DNA of 64,000 nt from Capnocytophaga canimorsus. GTDB taxonomy: Bacteria; Bacteroidota; Bacteroidia; Flavobacteriales; Flavobacteriaceae. The notes under the pieces were generated by a model that saw only the letters and a program-made list of their open reading frames with translations, did no database searches and was not told the DNA's origin. Each line of letters opens with the position of its first letter. Within the stretch, counting starts at the first letter, position 1. Made by a program: the position numbers and the translations under genes. This document shows positions 18,315 to 25,610 of the stretch, in pieces. The stretch is taken from positions 2,055,001-2,119,000 of the forward strand of contig NZ_CP022382.1 of the NCBI RefSeq assembly GCF_002302565.1. Reading direction: 5' to 3'.

Positions 18315-18932
18315 ATGTATGCAATTGTAGAGATAGCAGGGCAGCAATTCAAAGTTGCTAAAGATCAGAAAGTTTTTGTTCATCGTTTGCAAATTGAAGA
18401 AGGAAAAAACATTTCTTTTGGGAATGTACTTCTTTTGGATGATAACGGAGCGATTACCCTTGGCGCCCCCGCTATAGAAGGAGCTTCTGTTGAAGCTAAA
18501 GTATTGAAGCACCTAAAAGGTGATAAAGTAATCGTTTTTAGAAAAAAAAGACGCAAAGGATTTAAGGTTAAAAACGGTCACAGACAATACTTAACTGAAA
18601 TCCTTATTGAAAGCATTGTTGCTTCTGGAGCTAAAAAAACTGAGAAAAAGGAAACAAAATCAGGTAAAGCTGCCAAAGCTGATGATTTGAAAAAAGTAGA
18701 AGGAATTGGACCCAAAGCAGCTGAGGCTCTTGTAGCAGCAGGTGTTGATACGTTTGCTAAATTGTCTAAAAAATCAGCAGACGAAATTAAAACCATTTTA
18801 ACTGAAGCCAGCTCTACTTTAGCTCATTTAGATCCACAAACTTGGCCTCAACAAGCACAATTAGCCGCTGAAGGTAAATGGGATGAGCTAAAAAAATGGC
18901 AAGACGAACTTAATGGTGGTGTTGAAAAATAA
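18315..18932 (+). CDS. rplU: 50S ribosomal protein L21 with C-terminal extension
   Basis: The first 103 residues are ordinary bL21 (MYAIVEIAGQQFKVAKDQKV, KRRKGFKVKNGHRQYLTEI), which binds 23S rRNA domain I near L20. About 100 more residues follow: a lysine-rich linker and then DLKKVEGIGPKAAEALVAAG, a helix-hairpin-helix-like motif with two further helices. Such tails are common on L21 of Bacteroidota and may contact RNA or other proteins; their role is unproven. The gene has a strong promoter and is followed after 49 nt by rpmA. Confidence 0.97.
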   Translation: MYAIVEIAGQQFKVAKDQKVFVHRLQIEEGKNISFGNVLLLDDNGAITLGAPAIEGASVEAKVLKHLKGDKVIVFRKKRRKGFKVKNGHRQYLTEILIESIVASGAKKTEKKETKSGKAAKADDLKKVEGIGPKAAEALVAAGVDTFAKLSKKSADEIKTILTEASSTLAHLDPQTWPQQAQLAAEGKWDELKKWQDELNGGVEK

Positions 18933-18981
18933 ATTAACTAACGCTTACATTACAAAGTAAGTACTTAAAAAACTAATTATT

Positions 18982-19242
18982 ATGGCTCACAAGAAAGGTG
19001 TCGGTAGTTCAAAGAACGGTAGAGAATCTCACTCAAAACGTTTAGGAGTGAAAATATACGGAGGACAAGCTGCTGTAGCAGGAAATATTATTGTTAGACA
19101 GCGTGGAACTTCTCATAATCCTGGTGAAAACGTATATATGGGTAAAGACCATACAATACACGCTAAGATTGACGGAGTTGTTAAGTTCGAAAAGAAGAAA
19201 GATAATAAATCTTTTGTATCAGTTGTTCCTTTTGAAGCTTAA
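18982..19242 (+). CDS. rpmA: 50S ribosomal protein L27
   Basis: 86 residues, full length. The flexible N-terminus [20 protein letters not shown] reaches the peptidyl-transferase centre in the ribosome; no extra N-terminal peptide needing cleavage (as in Firmicutes) is present. The [19 protein letters not shown] segment is typical. It is the second gene of the rplU operon and is closed by the terminator at 19260. Confidence 0.98.
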   Translation: MAHKKGVGSSKNGRESHSKRLGVKIYGGQAAVAGNIIVRQRGTSHNPGENVYMGKDHTIHAKIDGVVKFEKKKDNKSFVSVVPFEA

Positions 19243-19259
19243 TTTCAAAGGATAAAATA

Positions 19260-19289
19260 AAAAATGCTGCTCTTAAGAGCAGCATTTTT
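19260..19289 (+). terminator. Terminator of rplU-rpmA
   Basis: Perfect palindromic stem AAAAATGCTGCTCTT / AAGAGCAGCATTTTT ending in a run of T, 18 nt after the rpmA stop. The A run on the other side means it could also work in reverse. Confidence 0.9.
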
Positions 19290-19367
19290 TATTTTGGTAA
19301 TAGTGTTTAAAAATCTGTTTCTTTAATTTACCAAAAAGAATGTTTCAATCAATTTCGTTATAAAAAG

Positions 19368-19411
19368 AAAAAATCCGCTTATTTTATACTTCTAAAATAG
19401 GCGGATTTTTT
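19368..19411 (-). terminator. Second, bidirectional terminator between rpmA and the SRP RNA gene
   Basis: Stem AAAAAATCCGC / GCGGATTTTTT, extended by TTATTTTA / TAAAATA around a short loop. It has A/T tails on both sides. It lies 30 nt beyond the 3' end of the minus-strand SRP RNA and is placed to end that transcript. Confidence 0.85.
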
Positions 19412-19441
19412 CTATAAACGTAACGTAAAGACACAAAAAAA

Positions 19442-19535
19442 GGCAAGCTACCTACATCGCACCGCTACAACCACATACCTTTGCTGCGTTCCCACCCTGG
19501 AGGATTCTGCAGGAGCTGGTCGTGTAGGACTTGCC
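19442..19535 (-). ncRNA. ffs: Signal recognition particle RNA (small 4.5S type)
   Basis: The minus-strand product of about 94 nt folds into one long hairpin: 5' GGCAAG pairs with 3' CUUGCC and CCUACA with UGUAGG. The apical part contains CCAGGGTGGGAACGCAGCAA, the Bacteroidota form of the conserved SRP54-binding loop and internal bulges (GGAA-type tetraloop replaced by the GGGAACGC variant). With Ffh it would target membrane proteins to SecYEG. A matching promoter ends six bases before the 5' end and a terminator follows the 3' end. It runs convergently towards rpmA. Confidence 0.92.
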
Positions 19536-19540
19536 GATTG

Positions 19541-19570
19541 CAAATATACACACTTTTATTAAGTTGGCAA
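19541..19570 (-). promoter_or_regulatory. Promoter of the SRP RNA gene
   Basis: On the minus strand TTG, a 19-nt spacer and TATATTTG (19541-19548) match the consensus. The -7 element ends 6 nt before the first base of the predicted RNA, the spacing expected for a transcription start. Confidence 0.8.
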
Positions 19571-19593
19571 GTTTTTAAACCAAAAAATATGTG

Positions 19594-19601
19594 TATATTT
19601 G
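19594..19601 (+). promoter_or_regulatory. -7 element upstream of ndk-apt-trxB
   Basis: TATATTTG matches the consensus exactly and would give a leader of about 100 nt before ndk. No TTG lies at the ideal distance; the nearest is 27 nt upstream. It is back-to-back with the SRP RNA promoter. Confidence 0.5.
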
Positions 19602-19708
19602 CTCTGCTGTAATGTGTTTGGATATTATTTTTTAGTTAATATAATTATAATGTGCATTTTAACAATATTACAGAAGTTTAGAATCAATAATTATTTTTTA
19701 ACTATATT

Positions 19709-20128
19709 ATGCTAACGAATAGAACTTTTACTATGATTAAACCCGATGCCGTGAAAAACGGCCATATAGGGGCTATTATTAACCAAATTACTCAAGCGGG
19801 TTTTACCATTAAGGCGATGAAACTTACTCAACTTAGTAAACGCGATGCTGAGTTGTTTTATAATATTCATAAGGAACGTCCGTTCTTTGAAGATTTGGTA
19901 AAGTTTATGTCTAGTGGACCCATTGTAGCAGCAATTCTTGAAAAAGAAAATGCCGTGGAAGATTTCCGAAAATTGATAGGTGCTACCAACCCTGCTGAGG
20001 CTGCCGAAGGTACTATCCGAAAAAAATACGCAACTTCTATCGGGCAAAATGCCATTCACGGTTCGGATAGTAATGAAAACGCGGCAATAGAAGGGAATTT
20101 TCATTTTTCGGGACGCGAAATCTTCTAA
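19709..20128 (+). CDS. ndk: Nucleoside diphosphate kinase
   Basis: 139 residues. [15 protein letters not shown] opens the fold and [15 protein letters not shown] contains the phosphate-accepting His117. It transfers the gamma phosphate of ATP to other (d)NDPs, balancing nucleotide pools. It ends 27 nt before apt, and the two are likely one operon with trxB. The start is the first ATG of the frame and fits the family N-terminus. Confidence 0.98.
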   Translation: MLTNRTFTMIKPDAVKNGHIGAIINQITQAGFTIKAMKLTQLSKRDAELFYNIHKERPFFEDLVKFMSSGPIVAAILEKENAVEDFRKLIGATNPAEAAEGTIRKKYATSIGQNAIHGSDSNENAAIEGNFHFSGREIF

Positions 20129-20155
20129 AAATAAATTAAAGATAAAAAAATAAGT

Positions 20156-20683
20156 ATGAATAATGAGGTAAACCAACTGAAAGAAAAAATCAGAGATATT
20201 TATGATTTTCCAAAACAAGGGGTAGTTTTTAAAGATATTACTCCCATTCTTTCAGACCCGCAAGCAGTTAAGACAGCTCTCGGATTGTTTTGCGAACATC
20301 TAAAAGGAATAAAGGTAGATAAAGTGGTGGGAATGGAAAGCCGAGGTTTTTTCTTCGGGACGTTACTGGCTCAGCACCTAAATGCAGGTTTTGTACCGGT
20401 GCGAAAACCCGGAAAACTTCCCTTTGAAACCATCGCTCAAACCTACGATTTGGAATACGGACAAGACCAACTCGAAATGCATTCCGATTCCATTAAAAAA
20501 GGCGAAAATGTACTAATTCACGACGATGTGTTGGCAACAGGAGGTACTGCAGAGGCGGCTGTAAAATTGGTGGAACGCCTCGGGGGGAATATCGTTCAAC
20601 TTAATTTTTTAATTGAACTTTCGTTCTTACAAGGAGTCCAAAAACTTAAAGGGTACGAGGTTTACAGCATTTTGAAATACTAA
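20156..20683 (+). CDS. apt: Adenine phosphoribosyltransferase
   Basis: 175 residues. It converts adenine and PRPP to AMP in purine salvage. Visible motifs: the N-terminal IRDIYDFPKQGVVFKDITPI, the hood segment GMESRGFFFGTLLA, and the PRPP loop VLIHDDVLATGGTAEAA. Cytoplasmic. It lies 27 nt after ndk and 25 nt before trxB, in line with an operon for nucleotide metabolism and redox. Confidence 0.97.
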   Translation: MNNEVNQLKEKIRDIYDFPKQGVVFKDITPILSDPQAVKTALGLFCEHLKGIKVDKVVGMESRGFFFGTLLAQHLNAGFVPVRKPGKLPFETIAQTYDLEYGQDQLEMHSDSIKKGENVLIHDDVLATGGTAEAAVKLVERLGGNIVQLNFLIELSFLQGVQKLKGYEVYSILKY

Positions 20684-20708
20684 TATAAAACTTTAAAAAG
20701 ATAAAATT

Positions 20709-21659
20709 ATGGCAGAAATAGAAAAAATAAAATGTTTGATAATTGGCTCTGGCCCCGCAGGATACACAGCAGCCATATATGCTTCTCGGGCAAATATGCA
20801 ACCCGTTTTATATCAAGGGGAACAACCAGGTGGGCAACTAACCACTACTAATGAGGTAGAGAATTTCCCAGGATACCCTAATGGAATAACAGGACCTCAA
20901 ATGATGGTGGAATTGGAGCAACAAGCCAGACGCTTTGGGGCGGATATTCGTAATGGTTGGGTTACTAAAGTTGATTTTTCGGCTACTCCTCATAAAGTAT
21001 GGATAAATGAAACTCAAGAAATTCACACCGATGCCGTAATTATCGCTACAGGAGCTTCAGCAAAATACTTAGGGCTCGACTCCGAGCAACATTACCTAAA
21101 AACGGGTGGAGGGGTTTCAGCTTGTGCCGTTTGTGACGGATTTTTCTACCGTAAACAAAAGGTAGCCATAGTTGGCGCAGGAGATTCGGCTTGTGAGGAA
21201 GCTCTATATTTGTCGCATATCTGTGAAAAAGTAACGATGTTGGTGCGTAGAGATGAGTTTCGAGCTTCAAAAATTATGGAAAATCGAGTAAAAAAGGCTC
21301 AAAACATTGAAATATTGTTTAACACAGAAACGCAGGAAATTCTTGGAGATGGACAAGTAGTAAGTGGCTTGCGCGTGAAAAACAATAAAACGGGAGAAAC
21401 CTCCGAAATTCCTATTACGGGTTTCTTCGTAGCTATTGGGCATAAACCTAATACCGATATTTTTAAATCTTTTATCGAAACCGATGAGGTAGGCTACATT
21501 AAAAACGTTGCAGGAACTTCACTAACCAATGTGAAAGGGGTTTTTGTAGCAGGAGATGCTGCCGATAGCCGATACCGACAAGCCATTACCGCCGCAGGTT
21601 CTGGATGTATGGCAGCCTTAGATGCCGAGCGCTATTTGGCTACTTTGGAAGACGAATAG
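20709..21659 (+). CDS. trxB: Thioredoxin reductase
   Basis: 316 residues, low-molecular-weight type. An FAD-binding GSGPAGYTAAIYASRA at the N-terminus, the redox pair C139-A-V-C142 in ACAVCDG, an NADPH-binding VGAGDSACEEALYLS, and the FAD C-terminal GVFVAGDAADSRYRQAITAAGSG. It reduces thioredoxin with NADPH. It is third in the ndk-apt-trxB run and is followed by a terminator shared with the convergent methyltransferase. Confidence 0.97.
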   Translation: MAEIEKIKCLIIGSGPAGYTAAIYASRANMQPVLYQGEQPGGQLTTTNEVENFPGYPNGITGPQMMVELEQQARRFGADIRNGWVTKVDFSATPHKVWINETQEIHTDAVIIATGASAKYLGLDSEQHYLKTGGGVSACAVCDGFFYRKQKVAIVGAGDSACEEALYLSHICEKVTMLVRRDEFRASKIMENRVKKAQNIEILFNTETQEILGDGQVVSGLRVKNNKTGETSEIPITGFFVAIGHKPNTDIFKSFIETDEVGYIKNVAGTSLTNVKGVFVAGDAADSRYRQAITAAGSGCMAALDAERYLATLEDE

Positions 21660-21685
21660 GAATCAAACTATTATAGATGATTTCG

Positions 21686-21723
21686 AAATTACCCAAATGG
21701 ATTTTAGTTCATTTGGGTAATTT
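21686..21723 (+). terminator. Bidirectional terminator between trxB and the SpoU methyltransferase
   Basis: Stem AAATTACCCAAATG / CATTTGGGTAATTT around a 10-nt loop, followed by T on the plus strand and preceded by A/T on the other. It overlaps the last codons of the minus-strand gene ending at 21704. Confidence 0.85.
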
Positions 21724-22240
21724 TTTGCCATAAATCCCAAATTACAATTCCAGCACTTACTGAAACATTTAACGAATGTTTCGTGCCATATTGCGGAATT
21801 TCAATCACTCCTTGACAAGCAGAAACTACCTCTTGTTCCACGCCTTTTACCTCATTGCCAAATACAATGGCGTATTTTTTATCACTTTCCACCTCAAAAT
21901 TATGGAGCATCACGGCATTTTCGGTTTGCTCAATGGCAATTACTGTAACGTTTTCTTCTTGAAGTTGTTTTACTAAGGCTAAAGTGTCGGCAACGTACTG
22001 CCAATCTACGCTTTCGGTGGCACCTAAAGCGGTTTTATGAATTTCTTTATTGGGAGGTGTAGCAGTAATTCCGCATAAATAAATTTTTTCGATGAGGAAG
22101 GCATCACAAGAGCGGAAAACCGAACCGATATTGTTCAAGCTCCGTACATTATCTAAAATGACAATCAAAGGAGTTTTTGTTGCTTTTTTAAAATCGGCAA
22201 CTTCCAAACGTTGCAATTCGCTGTTGGCTAACTTTCGCAT
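21704..22240 (-). CDS. SpoU/TrmH family RNA 2'-O-methyltransferase
   Basis: 178 residues, a SPOUT-fold enzyme without the extra N-terminal substrate-binding domain. Motif 1 is LDNVRSLNNIGSVFRSCDAF, motif 2 YAIVFGNEVKGVEQEVV and motif 3 IEIPQYGTKHSLNVSVSAGI, which together build the knotted S-adenosylmethionine site. TrmH, TrmL and RlmB cannot be told apart from this sequence alone; the short length favours a tRNA enzyme (TrmH/TrmL-like). Its 5' side holds two copies of the 21-bp repeat. Confidence 0.88.
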   Translation of the reverse strand: MRKLANSELQRLEVADFKKATKTPLIVILDNVRSLNNIGSVFRSCDAFLIEKIYLCGITATPPNKEIHKTALGATESVDWQYVADTLALVKQLQEENVTVIAIEQTENAVMLHNFEVESDKKYAIVFGNEVKGVEQEVVSACQGVIEIPQYGTKHSLNVSVSAGIVIWDLWQKITQMN

Positions 22241-22291
22241 ACGATAAATATCTTTTTATTTGATTTGGTAGTGTGTTTTAAAGGTTTCGTT

Positions 22292-22333
22292 AGCAAAAAA
22301 ATAGTTTCCGGAAGCTAAAAAAATGCTTCTGAA
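22292..22333 (+). repeat. Two copies of the 21-bp intergenic repeat
   Basis: Two adjoining 21-bp units (22292-22312 and 22313-22333), each beginning AGC(T/A)AAAAAA and ending in TTCCGGA or TTCTGAA, matching the plus-strand consensus of the array at 25250. They lie in the 272-nt gap between the methyltransferase and the permease genes; the rest of that gap shows nothing. Confidence 0.6.
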
Positions 22334-22512
22334 GGCTTCTTTTTGGTAAACGAAGACAAACTTTCTTTATTAAAAAGAGCGGACAAAGGTACACTTTTTT
22401 CAAAGTTTACTTCTATCAAAACATCGGATTTCAAACGTTGTTGATAAAAAGTAAAAGAGCGTAAAACTCAAAGTTTGTTTAAAAGGTAATTTTTACCAAA
22501 GAGAGAAAAAAA

Positions 22513-24366
22513 TTAAAAAGGAAACAAAAAAGGCAATAACAACACCAAAACAATTCCCATAATGAGCTGTAATGGAGCACCAACACGGATATAATCCATA
22601 AAATTATAGCGCCCAGCGTGCATTACCATTGCATTCGGAGGGGTTGAAAAAGGCGAAGCAAAGCATAAACTTGCTGCTACTGCCACAGCAAACAAAAACG
22701 GATAAGGACTTACCCCCATACCTTGTGCTGCGTGCATTGCAATAGGCGAGAAAAGCACAGCTGTAGCTGTATTACTAATAAAAAGAGTCAGTATGGAAGT
22801 GGAAAAATAAACCCCAGCCAATAAAGCGTATGGACCAAAGTTTCCTAAGTGTTGTACTAAGGTATTAGAAATGAGTGATGCCGCTCCGGTTTTTTCGAAA
22901 GCTGTAGCCATAGGTAACATTGCAGCAATAAGCACTACGGTTTCCCAATTGATACTATTGTAGGCTTCTTCCATATTTCGTAGACAGCCCGTAATGACCA
23001 TCAATATGGAAGCTAACATTACCGCCGTTACCGCAGGAATAATGTTGGTGACCATAGCGATAATCATCAGTAGCATAATGATTGCAGCAATGGGGGCTTT
23101 TTGGTCGAGCGTTACTTTGGCAGCTTCTTTAAGGGGCTGACCTACTAAAACCAAATCGTCTTGCCTATTGCTTAGTGCGGCAATATCTTCCCAACGTCCT
23201 TGAATGAGTAAAGCATCGCCCGAGTGTAATTTCATATTTTGAAAACCTTCACGTTTGTAGGTGGTTTGGCGTTTAATTCCTAAAACCGTTACATTGTATT
23301 CTTCTCGAAAACGAGCCTCTAAGATGGTACGGTTAATCAGTTTTGAGTTCGGCATAACGAATACTTCGGCAATACCTGATTCCTGAAAGTTAGAAAAAGT
23401 ACCTTCGGTGTCGGCTTCAAAGGTTAACAGATTTTCTTGAGCAAACTTTTTAATATTGTCTTCATTTCCTGTACAATAAATAACATCACCGTGTAAAATC
23501 AGTGAATTGGGTGTTGCCATAATTTCCAAATATTTTTTCCCTAAACCAGAAGCACTTGTTTTGCGTATGATTTTAGTAATATGAATATCATAACGAGTGG
23601 CAATTTTTAGTTCGGCAAGGGATTGGTTTAGTAGTGGTGTGTTTTTGGTAATTTGAAATCGGAAGGCTTGATGATTGAGCTGATACTCACTAACCAATTC
23701 TTGCAGGGTTTTTCCGTGTTTCTTGATGCGTTGTTTATCGTCTTTGTCTGAGCTTATTAAAGTTTTACTCAAAAAGAACATTCCTATAATTCCTACGGTT
23801 AAGCAAATCAAACCTACGGGGGCAAAGGAAAAAAAGCCTAAAGGTTCGTATCCTGCTTTAATTAAAGCTTCTTGAATGACTAAGTTGGGTGGAGTACTAA
23901 TTAGTGTAAATAGCCCCATACTACTGGCAAAAGCCAAAGGCATTAAGTAGCGTGACGGATTTAGGTTAGCACTTGCCGCCATACTTACCACGATGGGCAT
24001 CATTACAGCTACGGTTCCGGTATTGCTTACAAAAGCTCCTACTGAAGCCGTCACGAGCATTACTAGTACAAAGAGTAATTTTTCGTTATTTCCTGCCAAT
24101 CGTAAAATGTGGCTACTAATCATTTTTGCTAGTCCTGTACGGAAAATACCTGCCCCCACAACAAAAAGTCCTACCATCATAATCACCACCGAGTTTGAAA
24201 AATCAGCCAAAGCCTCAGCCGGAGAAAGAATACCGAAAAGCATCAGGCATAATAAGGCACACACAGCTACTAAATCGGAACGGACTTTACCGCGCATAAA
24301 AAAGAATGAAGCAATACCTAATATGGCAAGAGTAATATACATAGGGTCGGGCAAATAAAAGCTCAT
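22513..24366 (-). CDS. SLC13/DASS-type permease with two TrkA-C domains
   Basis: 617 residues. Hydrophobic segments fill residues about 5-205 and about 395-617; between them two RCK-C (TrkA-C) domains (about 210-300 and 305-395) lie in the cytoplasm, with LHGDVIYCTGNEDNIKKFAQ and LHSGDALLIQGRWEDIAALS as their conserved ends. The twin half-site motifs VSNTGTVAVMMPIV and ISNTATAVLFSPIA are typical of the citrate/arsenite-pump fold. Related proteins carry sodium-coupled dicarboxylates, sulfate or divalent anions; substrate is not predictable here. It appears monocistronic. Confidence 0.88.
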   Translation of the reverse strand: MSFYLPDPMYITLAILGIASFFFMRGKVRSDLVAVCALLCLMLFGILSPAEALADFSNSVVIMMVGLFVVGAGIFRTGLAKMISSHILRLAGNNEKLLFVLVMLVTASVGAFVSNTGTVAVMMPIVVSMAASANLNPSRYLMPLAFASSMGLFTLISTPPNLVIQEALIKAGYEPLGFFSFAPVGLICLTVGIIGMFFLSKTLISSDKDDKQRIKKHGKTLQELVSEYQLNHQAFRFQITKNTPLLNQSLAELKIATRYDIHITKIIRKTSASGLGKKYLEIMATPNSLILHGDVIYCTGNEDNIKKFAQENLLTFEADTEGTFSNFQESGIAEVFVMPNSKLINRTILEARFREEYNVTVLGIKRQTTYKREGFQNMKLHSGDALLIQGRWEDIAALSNRQDDLVLVGQPLKEAAKVTLDQKAPIAAIIMLLMIIAMVTNIIPAVTAVMLASILMVITGCLRNMEEAYNSINWETVVLIAAMLPMATAFEKTGAASLISNTLVQHLGNFGPYALLAGVYFSTSILTLFISNTATAVLFSPIAMHAAQGMGVSPYPFLFAVAVAASLCFASPFSTPPNAMVMHAGRYNFMDYIRVGAPLQLIMGIVLVLLLPFLFPF

Positions 24367-24397
24367 AGTCTGTTGTAAGTTTAAAAAAAATGCTCAA

Positions 24398-24405
24398 CAA
24401 ATATA
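24398..24405 (-). promoter_or_regulatory. -7 element of the SLC13 permease gene
   Basis: The minus strand reads TATATTTG 32 nt before the start codon at 24366. A TTG at the -33 position is not seen. Confidence 0.5.
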
Positions 24406-24504
24406 ACTTTTTTATTGTGAAAAAGAAAGTTTTATATCCGTAAATTAAAGGTGTTTTTTGAAATCTGAAAAATGCCAAAAAAGGTTTTTTATCCGATAAA
24501 AAAA

Positions 24505-24530
24505 CTCCTTTTTTAGGGTTAAAAAAGGAG
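24505..24530 (-). terminator. Terminator after the 155-residue protein gene
   Basis: Stem CTCCTTTTTTA / TAAAAAAGGAG with a 4-nt loop, followed on the minus strand by a run of seven T. It lies 48 nt past the stop at 24578. Confidence 0.85.
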
Positions 24531-24577
24531 GATTAAAATAAATGTATTTTCTTTGTAATGAATTAGATACCCAATGA

Positions 24578-25045
24578 TTATGTAGTAGAAGGCGGTATTT
24601 TCGTTTTTTTCTTTTCGTATCGTTTAGCCATTTCATCTACTAAGTTTTTGACCGAAGCATCTTTTTTGGCGGCTGCTTTGAGATAGCCGTACACTTCATT
24701 GCCCGTATGCATTGCATCTATAGATGCGGCGTGAATGGTATCGTCGATGTTTTCAAGGAGTGATGCCACCAAAATACGAATGTCCCAAAGCTGGTCAATA
24801 AGTTTTACATCATTGGCAAATTCCTCCTTGTTAAACGATTGAAGCAAATACTGCGGAAAATGAGTGGCTCCACGCAAGGCGAGATTTACAAATTCCACAC
24901 TTTTTTGCCCCATCGAGGCTCCCCCTCTTTTCTGACCTGCTGGAAGAGCTATCAGAAAGGGTAACAATTGCTGAATTTCTTGCAATTTGACTTTTACTTG
25001 CTCTTTATCGGAATCCGATAACTTAGCGCTTACCAAATTATTCAT
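24578..25045 (-). CDS. Small conserved-looking protein of unknown function
   Basis: 155 residues, helical and soluble, no signal peptide. It starts MNNLVSAKLSDSDKEQVKVK, has a glycine-rich turn at about 40-48, and ends in a basic tail (KRYEKKKTKIPPSTT). I know of no named family or activity. The gene has its own terminator. A long inverted repeat (25046-25089) ends at the base before the start codon and a 12-unit 21-bp array begins about 200 nt upstream. A short similarity, EVYGYLK here versus EVYAFLK in the protein at 10475-10786, may be chance. Confidence 0.7.
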   Translation of the reverse strand: MNNLVSAKLSDSDKEQVKVKLQEIQQLLPFLIALPAGQKRGGASMGQKSVEFVNLALRGATHFPQYLLQSFNKEEFANDVKLIDQLWDIRILVASLLENIDDTIHAASIDAMHTGNEVYGYLKAAAKKDASVKNLVDEMAKRYEKKKTKIPPSTT

Positions 25046-25089
25046 AAGTATTACTAATTTATAAGTTGCTCGTTATAAAAGTAATACTT
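25046..25089 (-). promoter_or_regulatory. Inverted repeat abutting the start codon of the 155-residue protein
   Basis: Perfect 10-bp arms AAGTATTACT / AGTAATACTT enclose a second perfect pair, TTTATAA / TTATAAA, with a 2-nt bulge and an 8-nt loop, for 17 base pairs in all. On the minus strand the 3' arm ends in CTT directly followed by ATG. As RNA it would fold the translation-initiation region into a hairpin. Confidence 0.6.
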
Positions 25090-25249
25090 TTTTCGTTACG
25101 AAACTTATTTTTAGTAAATGTTTAACTTTTAAGGGGTTGTCTTTTGAGTGAAAAAATGAACCATTAACAAAAAGTAAAGAAGAATATCATACTCTCTTTA
25201 TAAGAATAACTATTTTTTATAAATCAAATATAAGTAAAATGGTTTAAAA

Positions 25250-25501
25250 GGCTAAATGATTGTTTTCGGAACCTAAAAAATAATCATCAAAAGCTAAAAT
25301 ATTGTCATCGGAGCCTAAATTATTGCTTCTGGAACCTAAAATCTTGTCATCAGATGCTAAAACATTGGTTCACGAACCTAAAAAATAGTCATCGGAGCCT
25401 AAATTTTAGGTTTTGGAACCTAAAAAATAGTCATCGGAAGCTAAAATATTGGTTCACGAGCCTAAAATATTGTCATCGGAATCTAAATTTTAGCTTTAAA
25501 A
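25250..25501 (+). repeat. Tandem array of twelve 21-bp units
   Basis: Twelve head-to-tail units of exactly 21 bp (starts every 21 bases from 25250 to 25481). The consensus is two variable bases, then CTAAAATATTGTCATCGGA. Units 7 and 9 are identical, units 6/10 and 3/11 nearly so, and units 6-8 resemble 10-12, giving a 63-bp higher order. No spacers separate the units. In the plus frame GA(A/G)-CCT-AAA each unit is a heptad like E-P-K-I-L-S-S, broken by stops in several units. The remainder of 25046-25610 is A/T-rich with no gene. Confidence 0.9.
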
Positions 25502-25553
25502 TTCAAAGTTTGTTGTTTTTGGTTTATTATTGATTTTTACAAAGGCAAAAAAA

Positions 25554-25588
25554 GAAAAGCGATACACAAAAATGGTGCATCGCTTTTC
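25554..25588 (-). terminator. Terminator of htpG
   Basis: Stem GAAAAGCGAT / ATCGCTTTTC with a 15-nt loop, followed on the minus strand by TTTTTTT. It lies 23 nt past the htpG stop. Confidence 0.85.
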
Positions 25589-25610
25589 TATAGTTATGGA
25601 AAAAACAATA

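Noticed and set aside
25250..25501. Possible CRISPR array
   Set aside because: Units are contiguous with no unique spacers and are only 21 bp long; no cas genes are in the window.
25250..25501. Coding heptad repeat (E-P-K-I-L-S-S on plus, S-D-D-N-I-L-G on minus)
   Set aside because: Both frames contain several stop codons and no start context; at most a decayed coding repeat.
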